Shown one piece after another: positions 49,286-61,509 of a stretch of DNA of 64,000 nucleotides. The translations under genes and the position numbers were made by a program. How positions within the stretch are numbered: position 1 is the first letter of the stretch; each line of letters opens with the position of its first letter. The stretch lies in NCBI GenBank assembly GCA_033439265.1, contig JAVTVX010000017.1:4373001-4437000 (forward strand). The letters run 5' to 3'. This DNA comes from Dillenia suffruticosa (Eukaryota > Streptophyta > Magnoliopsida > Dilleniales > Dilleniaceae). The notes below the pieces were generated by a model that was not told the DNA's origin, searched no databases, and saw nothing but the letters and a program-made list of their open reading frames with translations.

Positions 49286-49714
49286 TTTGTGTGTGTAATT
49301 TTTATTTGAATAATGCTGATTAACCAAATTTAACTATTGATGAATGCTTAATTAAATATTTCTCTGCTAATAATTTGATTAAAAATTAAAAATATATATT
49401 TTATATTAGATTTTGATTCATTTCTATCTAATATTATTATTTTTATTCGATAATTTGATTACCCTGATGAATGAATAATGTTTGGATATTTGCAACAGGA
49501 GGATGTTTTATCTTGCTACAAGCAAATGCAAGTGATTGAGATTGAGAAACTTAAGATGCGAAAGTCAATGGTGTCTCCAAATATATCGCCCATCAATTTC
49601 AGATCATCTTGTGTTTTTGAGAAATTTTCGACTGCTTCAGGTTTTGGCAGTAAGAGGAAGAGGATTATGTTTGGAGAGAGTGACAAAAATTATGAGAAAA
49701 AAAGACCCTCTTAA
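48217..49714 (+). CDS. CYCD5: D-type cyclin, CYCD5 group
   Basis: A G1 cyclin that would partner CDKA to phosphorylate retinoblastoma-related protein in the nucleus. Exons are 48217-48483, 48563-48649, 48723-49026, 49106-49239 and 49499-49714, giving 335 residues; Arabidopsis CYCD5;1 has about 320. The retinoblastoma-binding LxCxE motif is present as LLCPE at residues 17-21. The N-terminal cyclin box follows, with AYLSVTYLDRFLSKR and LLSMACVSLAAKMEE, then a C-terminal cyclin fold ending near ISLCGLLDS, and a basic, Ser-rich tail with SKRKR. Poor conservation outside the box and the overall layout fit CYCD5 better than CYCD1-4. The ATG at 48217 is chosen over a second in-frame ATG at 48226. 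An out-of-frame ATG at 48204 precedes it. The adjacent ACA gene supports the assignment. Confidence 0.9.
49252..49281 (+). repeat. (TC)n microsatellite in cyclin intron 4
   Basis: CT run that begins 13 bases after the exon 4 donor site. Confidence 0.9.
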
Positions 49715-52352
49715 AGAAAGGATGCTACTATTTACTACTATGGATTTTGGGTAATTCACAGGGTGACCATTGAGTTTATCTTCAAAGTTTATTTTGGAAA
49801 AATCCAGAGGAAAGGAAAAGGGGGAAAAAGTGAAAAGTTTCGAGGGAGCTACAATAGAAAACTGAATGGTGAAAAGAAAGCTACAAAGATGGGTCTTTTG
49901 AAAGGAAACCTGCCGCTTGCTTGGTGTAAACATTGGTTCTTAGCTCCGCTGCTTGCTTACTCTCACTTGATCAGATTGTTCTTTATTTATTATTATTATT
50001 ATTTTCATCTTTTTCTTAATGGGATTATGGTTTTATTTATAAAAATATCTCTTGCAACCCTACCTTTTGATGGGATGCTTGGGATGCTTTCCAAGTCTTT
50101 GAAAAGGCTGGAAGCAAATGAGGAGTGAATAGGAAGGGACAGGGAGTGATTTGATGCATCAGGTGTTTGCATATGCTGGCCTTCAACAAGACTTTGTAAA
50201 GGGTGATTGTGATTGCTGATTGGATTTGTTTGAATGCTTGGGGATGCTTGTAGCTGGTGGGTCCTCCCTCTTTCTTCCTTTTTCTTTTTCTTGTTATTTT
50301 TATTTTTGTTTTTATTACTGTGAAGCTTGCCTCTTCTTTTTGGAGGGGTTCATAAAATTGAAACCCAAGACCATTGTTTCCAAGTAATCAAAAGGAATTT
50401 CTATGTTGATTATTTTCTTTGAATTTTGGTATTTTCCTAATTCAGTGGATCAAACTCGTCCTTGTGTTGGTTAATGTCATCCAAACAGGGCATATATGCT
50501 GCTTTTGTTTTCATGATCATTTCTTCAAAAATGAGATGTGACATATTTTTGACTGATCAAATTATTGCAAAAAACGTATTTAACGTAATAGATTGATTAA
50601 TACCTCAAAATGGATTTTTTTTTAGTGAAATATGCACCATAAATTTTCAGGATTCAATTGTAGTTTGCTATCTAAATTATGAAAATCATGAGCTTTTTAA
50701 TTTTCTTCCCTGTAAGAAGAGAAGAGATAATAGACGTGAATGTTCCAAAGAAAAAATAAAATGCTAGAACAGTTCTTTGCTGCAAACAGAGATATGGGAA
50801 GATCAAGTTGACATATCATGTTAATGTTTCATTGGTGCAATGGACAGTAAGATTACTACTGGCCAGTGGCATTCAATCAAAAGCATACAGCCATCTGCAA
50901 CTGCAGATGTAGTCTCGTACGCTTACAGGCAATACCTTGTTTGAAGAGTCTGAAACAGAAGCTTGACTTGTGCAGTGCTAAATCGTACAACATTATTGTC
51001 CTCTTTCCTTCTTCCTTTTTTTTTTTGGTACAATCCTTCTTCCTTTTCTTGCAACAACAGTTTTCACTCCAACAGCTCCGATGCAAAAGGCCTCAATATT
51101 CAAATTAGGATTGAAAAAAAAAATCTCCTGATATTTATGCTTAGAATTTGATTCCGTAACTATTTATATCTCGTTTTATTATAAACGATGATTGTTGTAC
51201 GATGATTCAAAAATCATAAATTTTATAAATATCAATAACATTGAAATTATAAAAAAATTTATTTAAACTACTGTCTAGTTGACACCCATTTGTTTGACAT
51301 CAACTTTGCTATTGAAAAAAAGGATTGTGACCGGGGAACCGTCTCTTGGGACATAATGATCAATTAATTAAAAAGTTGAATGAGATATTTTATGATAACC
51401 TGTGTTTTGGGGACAGTAGCAATTTCATAGGGCAGAAAAAGGGAAAACAAACAAATAGAAAGAGGGGTGGGGTGGGGGGAGGGGGAATTGCTATCATTTC
51501 AGTCTGAATTCAGTGACAGTCTCATGCACCGTGGTTAGAGACGCTTATGGTAACGGTAATGCCAAGGGGGTTGTCACCTCTTACCATCCTCAACTCGGCA
51601 TAGAAAAGGGCACGTGGGGGGAGGAAGGAGGAAATTAGGTTAAAAACCACAGGCACAGACAAGGAGCATATAAGTTGGGCTAATTTTCATTATTGCAATA
51701 TGTACCTGAGCGAAACCCTGCCGCAATGATCAGATGCTATAAAGCAATGTTTACAATACCAGAATTGAACAAGGTTAGCTGATTGCAATTACAAAGGGGA
51801 GTTAACTGGTCAGGTAAATCCACAAGTTAATTGTCAGCCGTGCTTGAAGAGATACTTGGCCCAGAAAGGAGCTATCTACATGCAACTACTGGTCTACAAA
51901 AAACCTTACCGAAAATGAAAACCTTGTAATGTTTTTTTCGTGGAAACTTTGGACCAACTAGGTGAGCCTTTAACTGTACTTCAAGTGGATCCAACAGGGA
52001 TCATCTTCAATGCAGCAGCAATTGGCATGCCAAGGAATCCAAGCATAACACAGACAAACCACTGGGGCAGAGTGAGAGGAGAAGTGTTTGCACCGCAATG
52101 ATCAGATGCTATAAAGCAATGTTTACAATACCAGAATTGAACAAGGTTAGCTGATTGCAATTACAAAGGGGAGTTAACTGGTCAGGTAAATCCACAAGTT
52201 AATTGTCAGCCGTGCTTGAAGAGATACTTGGCCCAGAAAGGAGCTATCTACATGCAACTACTGGTCTACAAAAAACTTTACCGAAAATGAAAACCTTGTA
52301 ATGTTTTTTTCGTGGAAACTTTGGACCAACTAGGGGAGCCTCTAACTGTACT
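49715..52352. other. Region between the convergent cyclin and Ca2+-ATPase genes
   Basis: It contains the cyclin 3' region, AT-rich DNA without a supportable gene, a potential G-quadruplex at 51464-51485, and the Ca2+-ATPase 3' UTR with its downstream duplicate copy (51721-52092). Confidence 0.6.
51464..51485 (+). other. Potential G-quadruplex
   Basis: Four G-tracts of 4, 4, 6 and 5 bases separated by single T, T and A. This is an ideal short-loop G4 motif on the plus strand. It lies beyond the 3' end of the Ca2+-ATPase gene and would be C-rich in that gene's sense orientation. Confidence 0.7.
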
Positions 52353-52464
52353 TCAAGTGGATCCAACAGGGATCATCTTCAATGCAGCAGCAATTGGCAT
52401 GCCAAGGAATCCAAGCATAACACAGACAAACCACTGGGGCAGAGTGAGAGGAGAAGTGTTTGCA
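51721..52464 (-). repeat. 372 bp tandem duplication of the Ca2+-ATPase 3' end
   Basis: Two adjacent units of exactly 372 bases (51721-52092 and 52093-52464) differ at only three positions that I found: 51905/52277, 51963/52335 and 51970/52342. All three fall in the 3' UTR part. The right-hand unit is continuous with the functional last exon and holds the last 112 bases of coding sequence plus UTR. The left-hand unit carries the same coding tail and a stop equivalent at 51981-51983, but no upstream exon. Confidence 0.93.
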
Positions 52465-55400
52465 AATGTACCAAGGAATTCGATGATTATGATTTGGAAA
52501 AAGACAGTGCAAGTGAGCACAGCAACAAACACATAGTTCTTCAAGATGCCTTTGAAAACATTTATCTCCTCCATTTCTCTGGAGCTAATCTCATTAAAGA
52601 CCTGCAGAAAATAAGCATTCTGGGATCAGTACAGTCTGAGATTCAGTATGCAGAGCTCACTAGGCTTTGAAACAACCATTAAAAGTTGATGGCTAAGATC
52701 TTTCTCATTTGGTATTAAAAAAAAATGCCACCATTTATATTTTCATGTTGATGGTAGTTATTTTCCTAATAGTTCCACTCTTGCAGCAGGGTATACGCAA
52801 AATATGTAAAATACATGACGAGGCTTACTCAATTGAAAATTGGATGACCAAAAGGGAATTTAAAATCAGGATCGGAATTAGATTTTGTTGGAAGAGGTGA
52901 AATTGGCATGTTACGCCAATGGCTGTCAGGATTCAGAATATATGATGAAGTAATGAATCTTAATTTTCTAGTTACCTGGCAGAAGACGAATGAGTTGAAG
53001 ATAAGTGTGTTTAGAATCAAATCAGAATCTGGGCCATCCAGATGAAAGACTGTTTTTCCATTTGTCTGAAGATACCATATAATAACAAACTGATACAAGG
53101 ACTGACCCAAGATATTCCTCCACATTACATTACTGATGAAGTTCCCTTTCCTTCCAACAGGTTGTCGCTTCATTAACTCATCTGTAGGAGGCTCGGTGGC
53201 TAGTGCAAGCGCTCCCAATGTATCCATGATCATGTTCACCCATAAAAGTTGTACAGCAGTGAGTGGTGCATTTCCTAGAGTCATAAAACCAAAATTCAGA
53301 AGTGTAGCTTAAATGGCAACCTCATGGGAAGAGAAACTCAAAACAATAATTTTATGGGAAAAAACAAAACCTAAGCCAATTACCTGTTAGACAAGCTGAA
53401 GAGAAGTTGACAATCAAAGCAACAACATTGACAGTAAGCTGAAACTGAACAAACTTTTGAATGTTTATGTAGACTGAGCGCCCCCATTTGGCCACCGTTG
53501 CAATGGTGGAGAAATTATCATCTAGAATAATGACATCAGCACTCTCCTTTGCAACCTGAAAAGCAATGAATTAGAATATGCATTTTACTTATTGTTATCC
53601 TTTACATATTAAAAAAGGTGCTGGAGCAATAGTTTTCTATGTTTGCAAAGCCCCTTGAGTTTGCAAGTCATGTCATATTCAATACGAGTTTCAACATATA
53701 TGCATCTAGTATGTTAAAATAGATGATAACATAAGTCGTTTTTCAAATACCTACATTAGACAACAACAAGAACATGCTTCAAATGTTATGGCACCAAACA
53801 ATCAAAAATTAGACAAACTGATGAATCGGTTGAGTTTCAAATGTTAGAAAATGAAAATGAAGATTAAAATTTCATAATACATCGGTTAATCAATCATAAG
53901 TCCAAATGTATCTAAATTGAAAATGTGCCTAAATCGTTTGAAAAGGAGCTTCAGGGGAAACAAAAATTTGGTCATGAGCTGGTTAATGTCCCAATGACTG
54001 AAAGATTGCCAAAAAAAAAAGGATTTCTGTTCAAGCTTTAACAGGGAAAAATTAATTAATGGGAGGACAGAGAGACAGAGAGACAGACAGAAGGCTAGAC
54101 ACATGCAGCAAGTGAAGCTTCTACAAAAATAAGAGCTTCTGCTAATCAGGTAAATAAAAGCAGCATTGAATGTACTCACTTCAGTTCCAGCAATGCCCAT
54201 TGCCAACCCAATATCAGCTTCATGAAGTGCTGGAGCATCATTTGTTCCATCACCGGTCACAGCAACAACTTCTTGAAATGTGGTTCGCAAGTGTTTAACA
54301 AGGGTGTGCTTATCCATTGGTGAAGATCGAGCCATCACCTGAAATATGAATAAAGGCAAAAATGACCAGGCAGTACATGAAATTGCTTTTATGAATGGTT
54401 TCATGCAAGATCATTTCATATTATCATAATTTTGGGTTTACTATCTTTTTTGATGGCGGGTGGGCATTTTGATTTCTCAGGTCCACAAAAGGACAGAAAT
54501 GAAAAACTATAGTAAAACAAATACGCTTGCTGCCAAAAGTTCTCATTTTCTCCATCAGCTTATGAAGAAGATTTCACATATCATGATCACTATGCAAAGA
54601 AGAAGATGGACCAATAAATACCAATTCCCTGAACTTGACAAAAACTAAGAAAGAGATCACACCTGAATTTTAGGAATGAGTTTCTGCAGTTCCTCTTCAC
54701 TCTTCACCCGAAACTCTGGCCCTTCGATGGCTATGCCATCATCAGTCAGTATTCCACATTCTCTAGCAATTGCCTTGGCTGTGTTTATGTTGTCTCCAGT
54801 AACCATCCGCACAGTAATTCCAGCAGACCTGCAGATTGCGACAGATTCCTTGACACCAGGACGAACTGGATCTTTGATACCTACAATACCTATACAAGTG
54901 TATCCACTGAAAGGGATAGGTTCCTCAGCTGAAAAATCACTTCCAATTTCCATATAAGCAAGACATAGAGTCCTAAGAGCTTCACTAGCAAATTGTTCAA
55001 TTGTCTTCATCAGATGACCAAGTGATTTTTCATCAAGGGGAACAACCTCACCACTTGAGTTGAAGAACTTATCACAAGCAGCTAAAACTATTTCTGAAGC
55101 ACCTTTGCTATGTGCACGCAGACCTCCTCCGGGAACTTCTACGACAACTCCCATTCGCTTTTTTGCTGAATTGAATGGCTCAACCTTCAAAATTTTCGAA
55201 GCTTGTCGTACTGCTTGAAAATCTCCACCTAGCGACAAACCATATTCCAATATGGCACTTTCAGTGGGAGTTCCAAGAATCTCAATTTTGCTGTCTTTGT
55301 TAACTACAATTTCACCCCCAGTATTATAGAGAATTGATTCAAGCAGGATCTTAATGACAGATTCAGGAATATCTGAGTGGATGCTAAGACTCTCCTTCGA

Positions 55401-57741
55401 GTGTGGTATTTGTTTGATTTTCCCACAAATGCAAGCTTTCACAACAGTCATGTGGCTTGTAGTTAGTGTTCCTGTCTTGTCACTACAGATAGTAGTGGAA
55501 GATCCCATTGTCTCACAAGCTGCCAGATGACGAACAAGCGCCTTGTCATTCATCATCTTTTTCATGGCAAAAGCAAGACTCAATGTCACAGCCAAGGGCA
55601 GCCCCTCAGGAACTGCCACCACGACAATTGTAACTGCAACAGCAAAATATTCCAATACTTCAAGTGCATCATCACCAGTCCAAATCCAGTGGGACCCTTC
55701 TTGCAGCTTGCGGACAAACAATCCTTGCACCATAACAGCAAAAGTCACAACAGCAAAAAACAGTCCTATTTTCCCAATGATAGTTGCAACTCCATTCAGC
55801 TTTACCTGCAACGGTGTCTCATCATCACCACCCTCACTAAGAGTAGCGATCAATTTACCCCACTGGGTTCTCATTCCAACAGAAGTGACAAGCATCTTGC
55901 ATGACCCATCCTGAACTTTAGTTCCAGATAACAGAAAAGGGTTTTCAGCAGTCACATGCACAGGATCACTCTCTCCGGACAGACTAGATTCATTTATCAA
56001 CAGAGAAAATCCAGATATAAAAAGTCCATCAGCTGGGACCTGATCTCCAATAGCAAGATGAACAACATCACCAGGAACCAGATCATATATTGAAATTCTT
56101 TGCCTGCATCCATTTCTAGTTACCTGAACTGCGATCTTTTTCTTCTCTCTATCCAAATCCTTGAATTGCAAAGATTGTTTGTAATCACTAGTGGCAGTCA
56201 CAAAAACAACCAAGAGAATACTTGCAACTATTCCAAGTCCATCATGGGCACCCTTTGGCCAACCTTCCATAATAATGCCAACAATAAGGGATACAAGGGC
56301 ACATACACCAAGTATGATGAGAGTTGTGTCTTGCAGGGCTTCCCATACAAAAACCAGGAAGCCTGGAACTTGGCTCTCTGTGAACTTATTAACACCATAT
56401 GTCTCTTTCCTTTTGTTTAGCAAATCCTCGGAAGTAGAAATTCCTTCTGTAGTTTTTGTGGAGAGCTTCTCTGCAATGCCCTCGACCCCACCATGAACTC
56501 TTAATTTCCTCATGTTACGGGTATCGACTATAGAACCCAATTCATCAGCACAGATTTGAAAACCCATGGCTTTGACTTCCTCAGGTACATTATATGTGAT
56601 ACCTGGATTGAATTTAAGAGAGGATAAGCATGAAAATGATTCCTTCATTCACATCATAAATGTTGAACATGGATGTAGATTGGAGAAAATCATACCATCT
56701 ATGAACTGAAGTGCAGCTTGTGAAACCAAAACAGCAACTCTAAATTTCTCCTGGAAAAATCAAATAAACATGTTAATTTAAGAAGGATGGACAGAAGAAG
56801 CAAATGTATCATAGTGTAATATCTCAAAAGAAACAACCGATAAGGAATCTAGGATATGCATTTATTAGGGATTCTAATGTATGGCATAGGGCAATGTCAA
56901 TTAGTGGTGTCAACTAGTTCAGCTTATAAAGGCCCTTGAGCGGAACACAATAGCTACTGCAATCAAATCCCGCAGGTACCAGGTTTTCTTGGGGCGTTAT
57001 GGGTAAGGGGAGACCCACCCCACTTTGCAGTTCAATCATCTTTTGACCTAAATGTAATTTAGACAGTGCCAAAATTCCACAATTTTCAACAATTTGACCA
57101 TGAAAATTAGGTCTCCAAATGTAAATATTCCACCCTCGGAATTTAGGAAATGTTGATCCGGCGTTTGTTGACCAAACCACAATGCGATCCAAGTAAAAGT
57201 ACACCTCAGTAATTCCATGCCAGTGATCTAGACAACGTCAAGTGTTATTGTCAATTACTTTTTGGTCGAAAATTCTCACAACACAAGCATATCCTCATTC
57301 TTGATTTACAATCTTGGCACAATAGAGATCTAAAACAAGTGTTATCATGGATAACAAACTCGAACCCTCCATCAGAACCTAGATCAAGATCGCATTAACT
57401 AGCTTGGCTTTTCTCATCCTTGCTTTTTATGGTAATCTAATAATCACATGCAGTTTCAATTCGTGCTAATAGTAGAATAGAAACAGAAAATAAAATTGAA
57501 CATAATCCCAAACGAGAGAGAGGGGGGGAGGGAGAGATGGCATATATTAGATCTTGAAGAAGACCTTATTGGAAAGCATGAGAGCTTTGGCTTCGGTACG
57601 CTTAGAGAGATTGGCAGTGAAGCGAAATCGACGCTTGGGATTTTTGACAACCCAACATAGTTTCCTCCATCTCTGTAGAGCTTCATCTGATGAGTTCTTT
57701 GCTTTCACTTCTGCAAACTCCTCCTTCAATAAACTCTTCAT
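52353..57741 (-). CDS. ACA1: Autoinhibited Ca2+-ATPase (ACA1/ACA2 type)
   Basis: A P2B calcium pump that exports Ca2+ from the cytosol using ATP; Arabidopsis ACA2 is in the ER and ACA1 has been placed in the plastid envelope or plasma membrane. Exons in transcript order are 57741-57565, 56750-56696, 56602-54663, 54338-54180, 53555-53384, 53274-52976 and 52601-52353. They give 1016 residues, the usual length. The N-terminal calmodulin-binding autoinhibitory region contains [20 protein letters not shown] (residues 22-41). The membrane motif VPEGLPLAV starts near residue 408, the phosphorylated aspartate of CSDKTGTLT is about residue 452, and the hinge TGDGTNDAP starts near 752. The C-terminus ends MIPVGST. 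Ten membrane helices are expected. The seven-exon layout is typical of ACA1/ACA2. The leader contains a GAA-rich run. All catalytic motifs are intact. Confidence 0.95.
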
Positions 57742-57745
57742 CTTC

Positions 57746-57747
<2 letters not shown>

Positions 57748-57776
<29 letters not shown>

Positions 57777-57787
57777 CTTCTTCTTCT
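57748..57787 (+). repeat. (TTC)n microsatellite in the ACA 5' leader
   Basis: TTC run of about 13 units, GAA in the sense of the Ca2+-ATPase gene, ending seven bases before its ATG. Confidence 0.9.
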
Positions 57788-58860
57788 AGTTCAGATTGTA
57801 CTGTAGCTTAAAACGTATCCGAAAATTCACAATCCAATCCGAGAGAGAGAGAGGGAGAGGGAGAAAGACATATGCTTTAAATTTGAAGTATTTGCATAAA
57901 GCAACAGACAGCAGCCTTAAAAGGACCTCGCTCTTTTTGACATTTGACACGCTCTGACTTCAATTCCTTAACGCGCTCACTCACTCATTCCTTAGATTTT
58001 TTCTTGGAAGAGTATTTTCGGTTTTTCCCTTTTCTTTTTCTTTTCTTCTTTTTTTTTTTTAAGTATAAGCTCTGATTTACCATGGAAATAAGTAATCGAA
58101 ACTATTAATTTCTCGTGACCCGATAAAAGCATGAAATGTGCATCAAATTATGCGAAGTTTCAAAGAATCTTCTGAATTTCTAAGAATTTTAAACATGATT
58201 TTATAAACAAATTTGTAAATAATTCTTTTATTAATTCGACAACTTTTTTATTTGAATAATTTTAAATTAAATAGATCAAAAGTAAGTTATTTTAATTAAT
58301 TCATAAAATTAGAACCAAATCAGGGAAATCAACTCAAATTATAAAATGATCAAAAAATTACTATTTATTCTCTTAAAATAGATATTTTATGCATTTCTGA
58401 ATTTATTTTTATTATTATAATATCGTTCTTGGAATTTCCTATTCAAAACAACTCGTTGATATTTTGGTAAAAAGGGTTAGGCAGCGAATGACTTGTCGGT
58501 TCTCATTTTGTTTTCTTCACGTATCTTTCTCTTCAATCCATGCCAACAGCATAACGAAAGTGGCATTTGATTCGAAATACCAGACAAATCTCTATTTTTA
58601 TCTGTCGTTCTTTCAAAAAAATTATAAAAATTTGATTTATTACGCACTGAGACGGGCCCCAGAAACCGAGTGAGGAAAGATCCGTCTGGACGGCGACGTA
58701 CAGAGACGGTCGCAGAAACCGCGTGGGAACAATTCTTTGATTTCCGGTTCATGCCCAAACCGCATACCCATGTGGCTTGTAATGGGAGACCCGAATATTT
58801 TAAAGGCACGATGGGACGATGCGGTCCGGAGATTTTGGGCATTCTGCTTGACCTTTAAAT

Positions 58861-59014
58861 GTGGGTCCCACACGCTTTGGCTTTCGGGTCGGGAAATAAT
58901 GTACTCTTTTATTCGAGGTTCTTTTTGGGCCCCACACGGCCTTAAAATGGGTCCTTTTTCTTCAGACGTGTTCCACACTGATCATTTATTAGACGCCACG
59001 AGTGTCGGTCCCAC
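58861..59014. promoter_or_regulatory. Cluster of three TCP-type GGNCCCAC motifs
   Basis: GTGGGTCCCAC (58861-58871) is a palindrome holding the motif on both strands. GGCCCCAC lies at 58928-58935 and GGTCCCAC at 59007-59014. GGNCCCAC is the known core site of plant class I and II TCP factors. The cluster is 1.1-1.3 kb upstream of the Ca2+-ATPase ATG. Binding is inferred. Confidence 0.4.
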
Positions 59015-60471
59015 CCACCTCAGAATGCTTCCAAAAGAGAAAAGAAAAAAAAAAAAAAACTAACTGTGTTTATAAATTATTCGACTCAACTCAATTTTAT
59101 TTAATTTATAATTTTTTAATTAAAAAATATAAGATTTTACAAAATTAATAAAAATCTTTTAGAAAAATTTAATTTAATCTTTTTAAAATAAATTTCATTT
59201 AGCTTTAGGAAAAGTTAACATAGTAAATAGAAAATAAATTGAGCAGATACTAAAAATAAATTATAAATATAACAATAATTTTTAGAAAAGTTGATTTTAT
59301 CTCTATTATTCTATGTTCTACTAAATGTTTTTAATAAATATTATAAATAAAATAGTTTTTTTTTTAAAGTTTAATATAATATATTTTGAGTTGAGGATTT
59401 TTAAGGCCAACTTGTTCACGACTCGATTCTCAATAAAAATAACAAGTGTGGGGTGAAAATAAGTGGGCGGCCCATGAGTTCCTCGTGATCTAGTCTATTT
59501 TGATCGACAACCCGTACAAGTAATAATGACGTTACATATTATTAAAATTTTTATATTTAATAATAACATTATATTTGTTTCTCTATTTAAATTTATTTAT
59601 AAATTTGAATTATAAATTAACAAAATTAGGTTGAGCTTATTAAATTACAAACAAGCCCACCAAACTTTATTTTTTGGTATATCATAGTTATAAGCTAGGT
59701 TTATACCGAGTATTTTTATAATAGCCCGACCAAGCTCTTAGCATCGTTCAGCCCAACTCTATTTTTTTTTTTTTTAGAGTTTGACTCTCTTAAATTTTTT
59801 TTTATTATTTTCAAAACTCAAACTCGAGATTTCTAATTAAAAAAGTAAAATATCATATCATTCAATATAAAAGAATTTGGTAAGCCCAACTCATTTGTAA
59901 ATATAGTAAGTGTGACACAAATTGAAGTATGATATATAATATTAAAAGAAAACTTTGATGAGAAGAAAGGACCGGAAAGGCAAAAGAAGTTGAGAATTCA
60001 AATGAGATTGCCACAAAAGCCGCCCATTTGAAAATTAAATGTTTTATCTTATTGAATTCCTTGACGCGTTTTAAAAAGAGTCCTTGGTGAGAAGTTGACC
60101 ACGACGTTGCTTCGACTTGAGATTTGGGTCAAATCACCAAAATCGAGGTTGGCCAGTATTTGGGACGGGAGTGAGAAAAGGGATTGCACGTTTTGTTTTT
60201 ATTATTATTATTTTCTATAAGAAGAAATTTAACGGATTTTAGCCGTATTAATATGACTATGATTTGTTCCAACAGCGTCTGCCTCGGATCGTAATTAATC
60301 TAAATTTCTGCATTATTTATTTGAACCACGTGCAAGCTTTTACAAAGGGTTTAAAAAAAATTATAATTATTATATAATTTTGATTTTGGAGCCCAAAATT
60401 TGATATGCCCAAAATAAAAATGGAAATAGTATAAAGACAAAATTTTAACCCAAAAGAAAAAATTTAAACAT

Positions 60472-60472
<1 letters not shown>

Positions 60473-60497
<25 letters not shown>
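60473..60497 (+). repeat. (TA)n microsatellite
   Basis: TA dinucleotide run in AT-rich flank. Confidence 0.9.
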
Positions 60498-60503
<6 letters not shown>

Positions 60504-61488
60504 GAGAGAGAAAGAGATACCAAAGAGAATAAGGTTTTATTTCTCTTCGTGATATGTACAAATAAGGTTACAAAAGAGTCTATTTATAGGCATTTAGAGA
60601 AAGTATGAATAAACATCTACTAACCCGAAAAATGAATAGTCATATGTGATCCCAAAGACAAAAATTATTCTAACATTAAAAAGTTATCCAAAAATTAATG
60701 GTCGTTCTTTTATTCATTCAAATGGTCATTTTTATCCATAATGAACATTGGGTATCCATCCAAATTCGATAAAAATTTATAATAATAATAATCATATTAT
60801 CCATGGTATTTAACATTTTTCTAAGACATTTTATATCCCTAATTTGAATTAATTGTGGATCACACTCCCACACGTGTTAGGGTAGTGCTAGATCTGTCCA
60901 ATCATTGCATGCATCATATGATAATGTGTTATATTATATATATTGCATGGATTAATGCGGTAACTCTCAATAATGATCATATATTGCCAATTTTGGACAG
61001 TCTGCCCATATGGGGATTAGGTGCGTCCCACAGACTGAACCATTGAAGACTTCAATTTTAAAACATCCGCATGGAAATGCGCGGCAGGTTCCTCGCACGG
61101 CATCATCCGGATGGGCCTGGCTTGGGCTTGGGCTTGGGCTAGGGCTAAGGCCCCAGGCCCATCACACAAAACCTGTTAATAATATTTCAATATTTTCTAC
61201 TAATTTCTTTTTAAGCCCCCAAATGATTTGTTCTTTTTTTCCTTTATCAAAACAACAGAGCACAAATAAAAATGATATGTTACGAAGGAGATACGAAATT
61301 TTTATTCTTCTAAACATAAATGAAAGTGATAAATAGGCTTTCCTCTTGCTATGACTTTGACTATTGTCTGACCTTAACTCCAAGTTCTAGGTATAAGCAC
61401 TGACTTGCAAACATTGTTTTGAAAGCCCAAATGGCATCTGATTAATGTTACTGTCGCCGAGGCCGGGGACCAATGTTTTCTCACAGCA

Positions 61489-61509
61489 AATAATAATAAT
61501 AATAATAAT
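61489..61509 (+). repeat. (ATA)n microsatellite
   Basis: Trinucleotide run of about seven units. Confidence 0.85.

Noticed and set aside
52312..52536. Plus-strand frame over the Ca2+-ATPase last exon
   Set aside because: It is antisense to the real coding exon and begins at a non-ATG codon.
58477..59063. Frames on both strands in the GC-richer island upstream of ACA
   Set aside because: They overlap one another and have no recognisable domain; openness is explained by local GC content and TCP-type motifs.
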